A DNA stretch of 16,717 bases from Flavobacteriaceae bacterium UBA980 (GTDB lineage Bacteria; Bacteroidota; Bacteroidia; Flavobacteriales; Flavobacteriaceae), in the NCBI GenBank assembly GCA_002292265.1, contig DBBQ01000051.1:319-17035 (forward strand). Reading direction: 5' to 3'. The notes beneath the pieces are model-generated. The model saw only the letters and a program-made list of their open reading frames with translations, ran no database searches and was not told where the DNA came from. The position numbers were made by a program, and so were the translations under genes. Each line of letters opens with the position of its first letter. Positions within the stretch are counted from its first letter, which is position 1. Below are positions 16,682-16,717 of this stretch, piece after piece.

Positions 16682-16717
16682 TTACTCTTCAGGCTCCGGC
16701 CCTGCTTTATCGGTTTG
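16682..16717 (-). CDS. Possible C-terminal end of an unidentified minus-strand gene
   Basis: From the window edge the minus strand reads eleven codons ending QTDKAGPEPEE and then TAA (16682-16684). The higher local GC and the acidic proline-rich tail suggest a true protein end, converging on the GMC gene. Too little is visible for a product call. Between it and the GMC stop (16532-16681) I see no clear terminator. Confidence 0.3.
   Translation of the reverse strand, partial: QTDKAGPEPEE

Noticed and set aside
1..16717. CRISPR arrays, insertion sequences, tRNA or rRNA genes, prophage or defence genes
   Set aside because: No spaced repeats, transposase motifs, cloverleaf-like sequences or phage proteins were recognised on reading both strands.

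Overview
The window reads as chromosomal DNA of a Bacteroidota species, most likely a marine member of the Flavobacteriaceae. The evidence is: an AT-rich genome with very few Shine-Dalgarno sites; several matches to the Bacteroidota -7 promoter box TAnnTTTG; alternative complex III (ActA/ActB) genes beside rimP-nusA-infB; an NusA without the long C-terminal repeats of the E. coli protein; and protein wording typical of flavobacteria (a short secreted SPOR protein, a VWA protein paired with a Mg-chelatase-like AAA+ protein). No mobile elements, rRNA or tRNA genes, or CRISPR arrays were seen.

Left part (1-4016, minus strand): the start of the alternative complex III operon. actA is a six-haem membrane cytochrome c. 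It is followed after about 20 nt by actB, an iron-sulfur/molybdopterin-fold subunit that runs off the window edge after 896 visible codons. The complex oxidises menaquinol and passes electrons towards a terminal oxidase. The region upstream of actA holds a candidate -7 box and a 9-bp direct repeat with a 21-bp period.

Middle (4174-8954): a small secreted SPOR-domain gene on the plus strand converges on, and overlaps by 9 bp, the end of the minus-strand operon rimP-nusA-infB (ribosome maturation, transcription elongation and termination, translation initiation). The rimP leader holds a hairpin followed by nine T residues just before the start codon. This looks like an attenuator and is the most interesting regulatory feature in the window.

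The 385-nt stretch 8955-9339 contains this leader, its promoter, a decayed C-terminal remnant of a dihaem cytochrome c gene (SO2930-like family), and a promoter-like box almost touching the next start codon.

Right part (9340-16717): a two-gene unit (VWA protein and AAA+ ATPase, Mg-chelatase-like), then a thioredoxin-reductase-like ferredoxin/flavodoxin-NADP reductase and a PhzF-family isomerase, all on the plus strand. A Tat-exported TIM-barrel isomerase/epimerase follows on the minus strand, ending 3 nt from the PhzF stop. Diverging from it is a GMC-family FAD oxidoreductase with a C-x5-C-x3-C cluster motif like that of the FAD-glucose dehydrogenase alpha subunit. The last two probably serve oxidation and processing of sugars or cyclitols in the periplasm. 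The final ~35 bases look like the C-terminal end of an unidentified minus-strand gene.

Most of the window is core flavobacterial content. No clearly undescribed system was found, but the rimP leader, the actA upstream repeats, the cytochrome remnant and the uncharacterised VWA/AAA+ pair deserve a second look.
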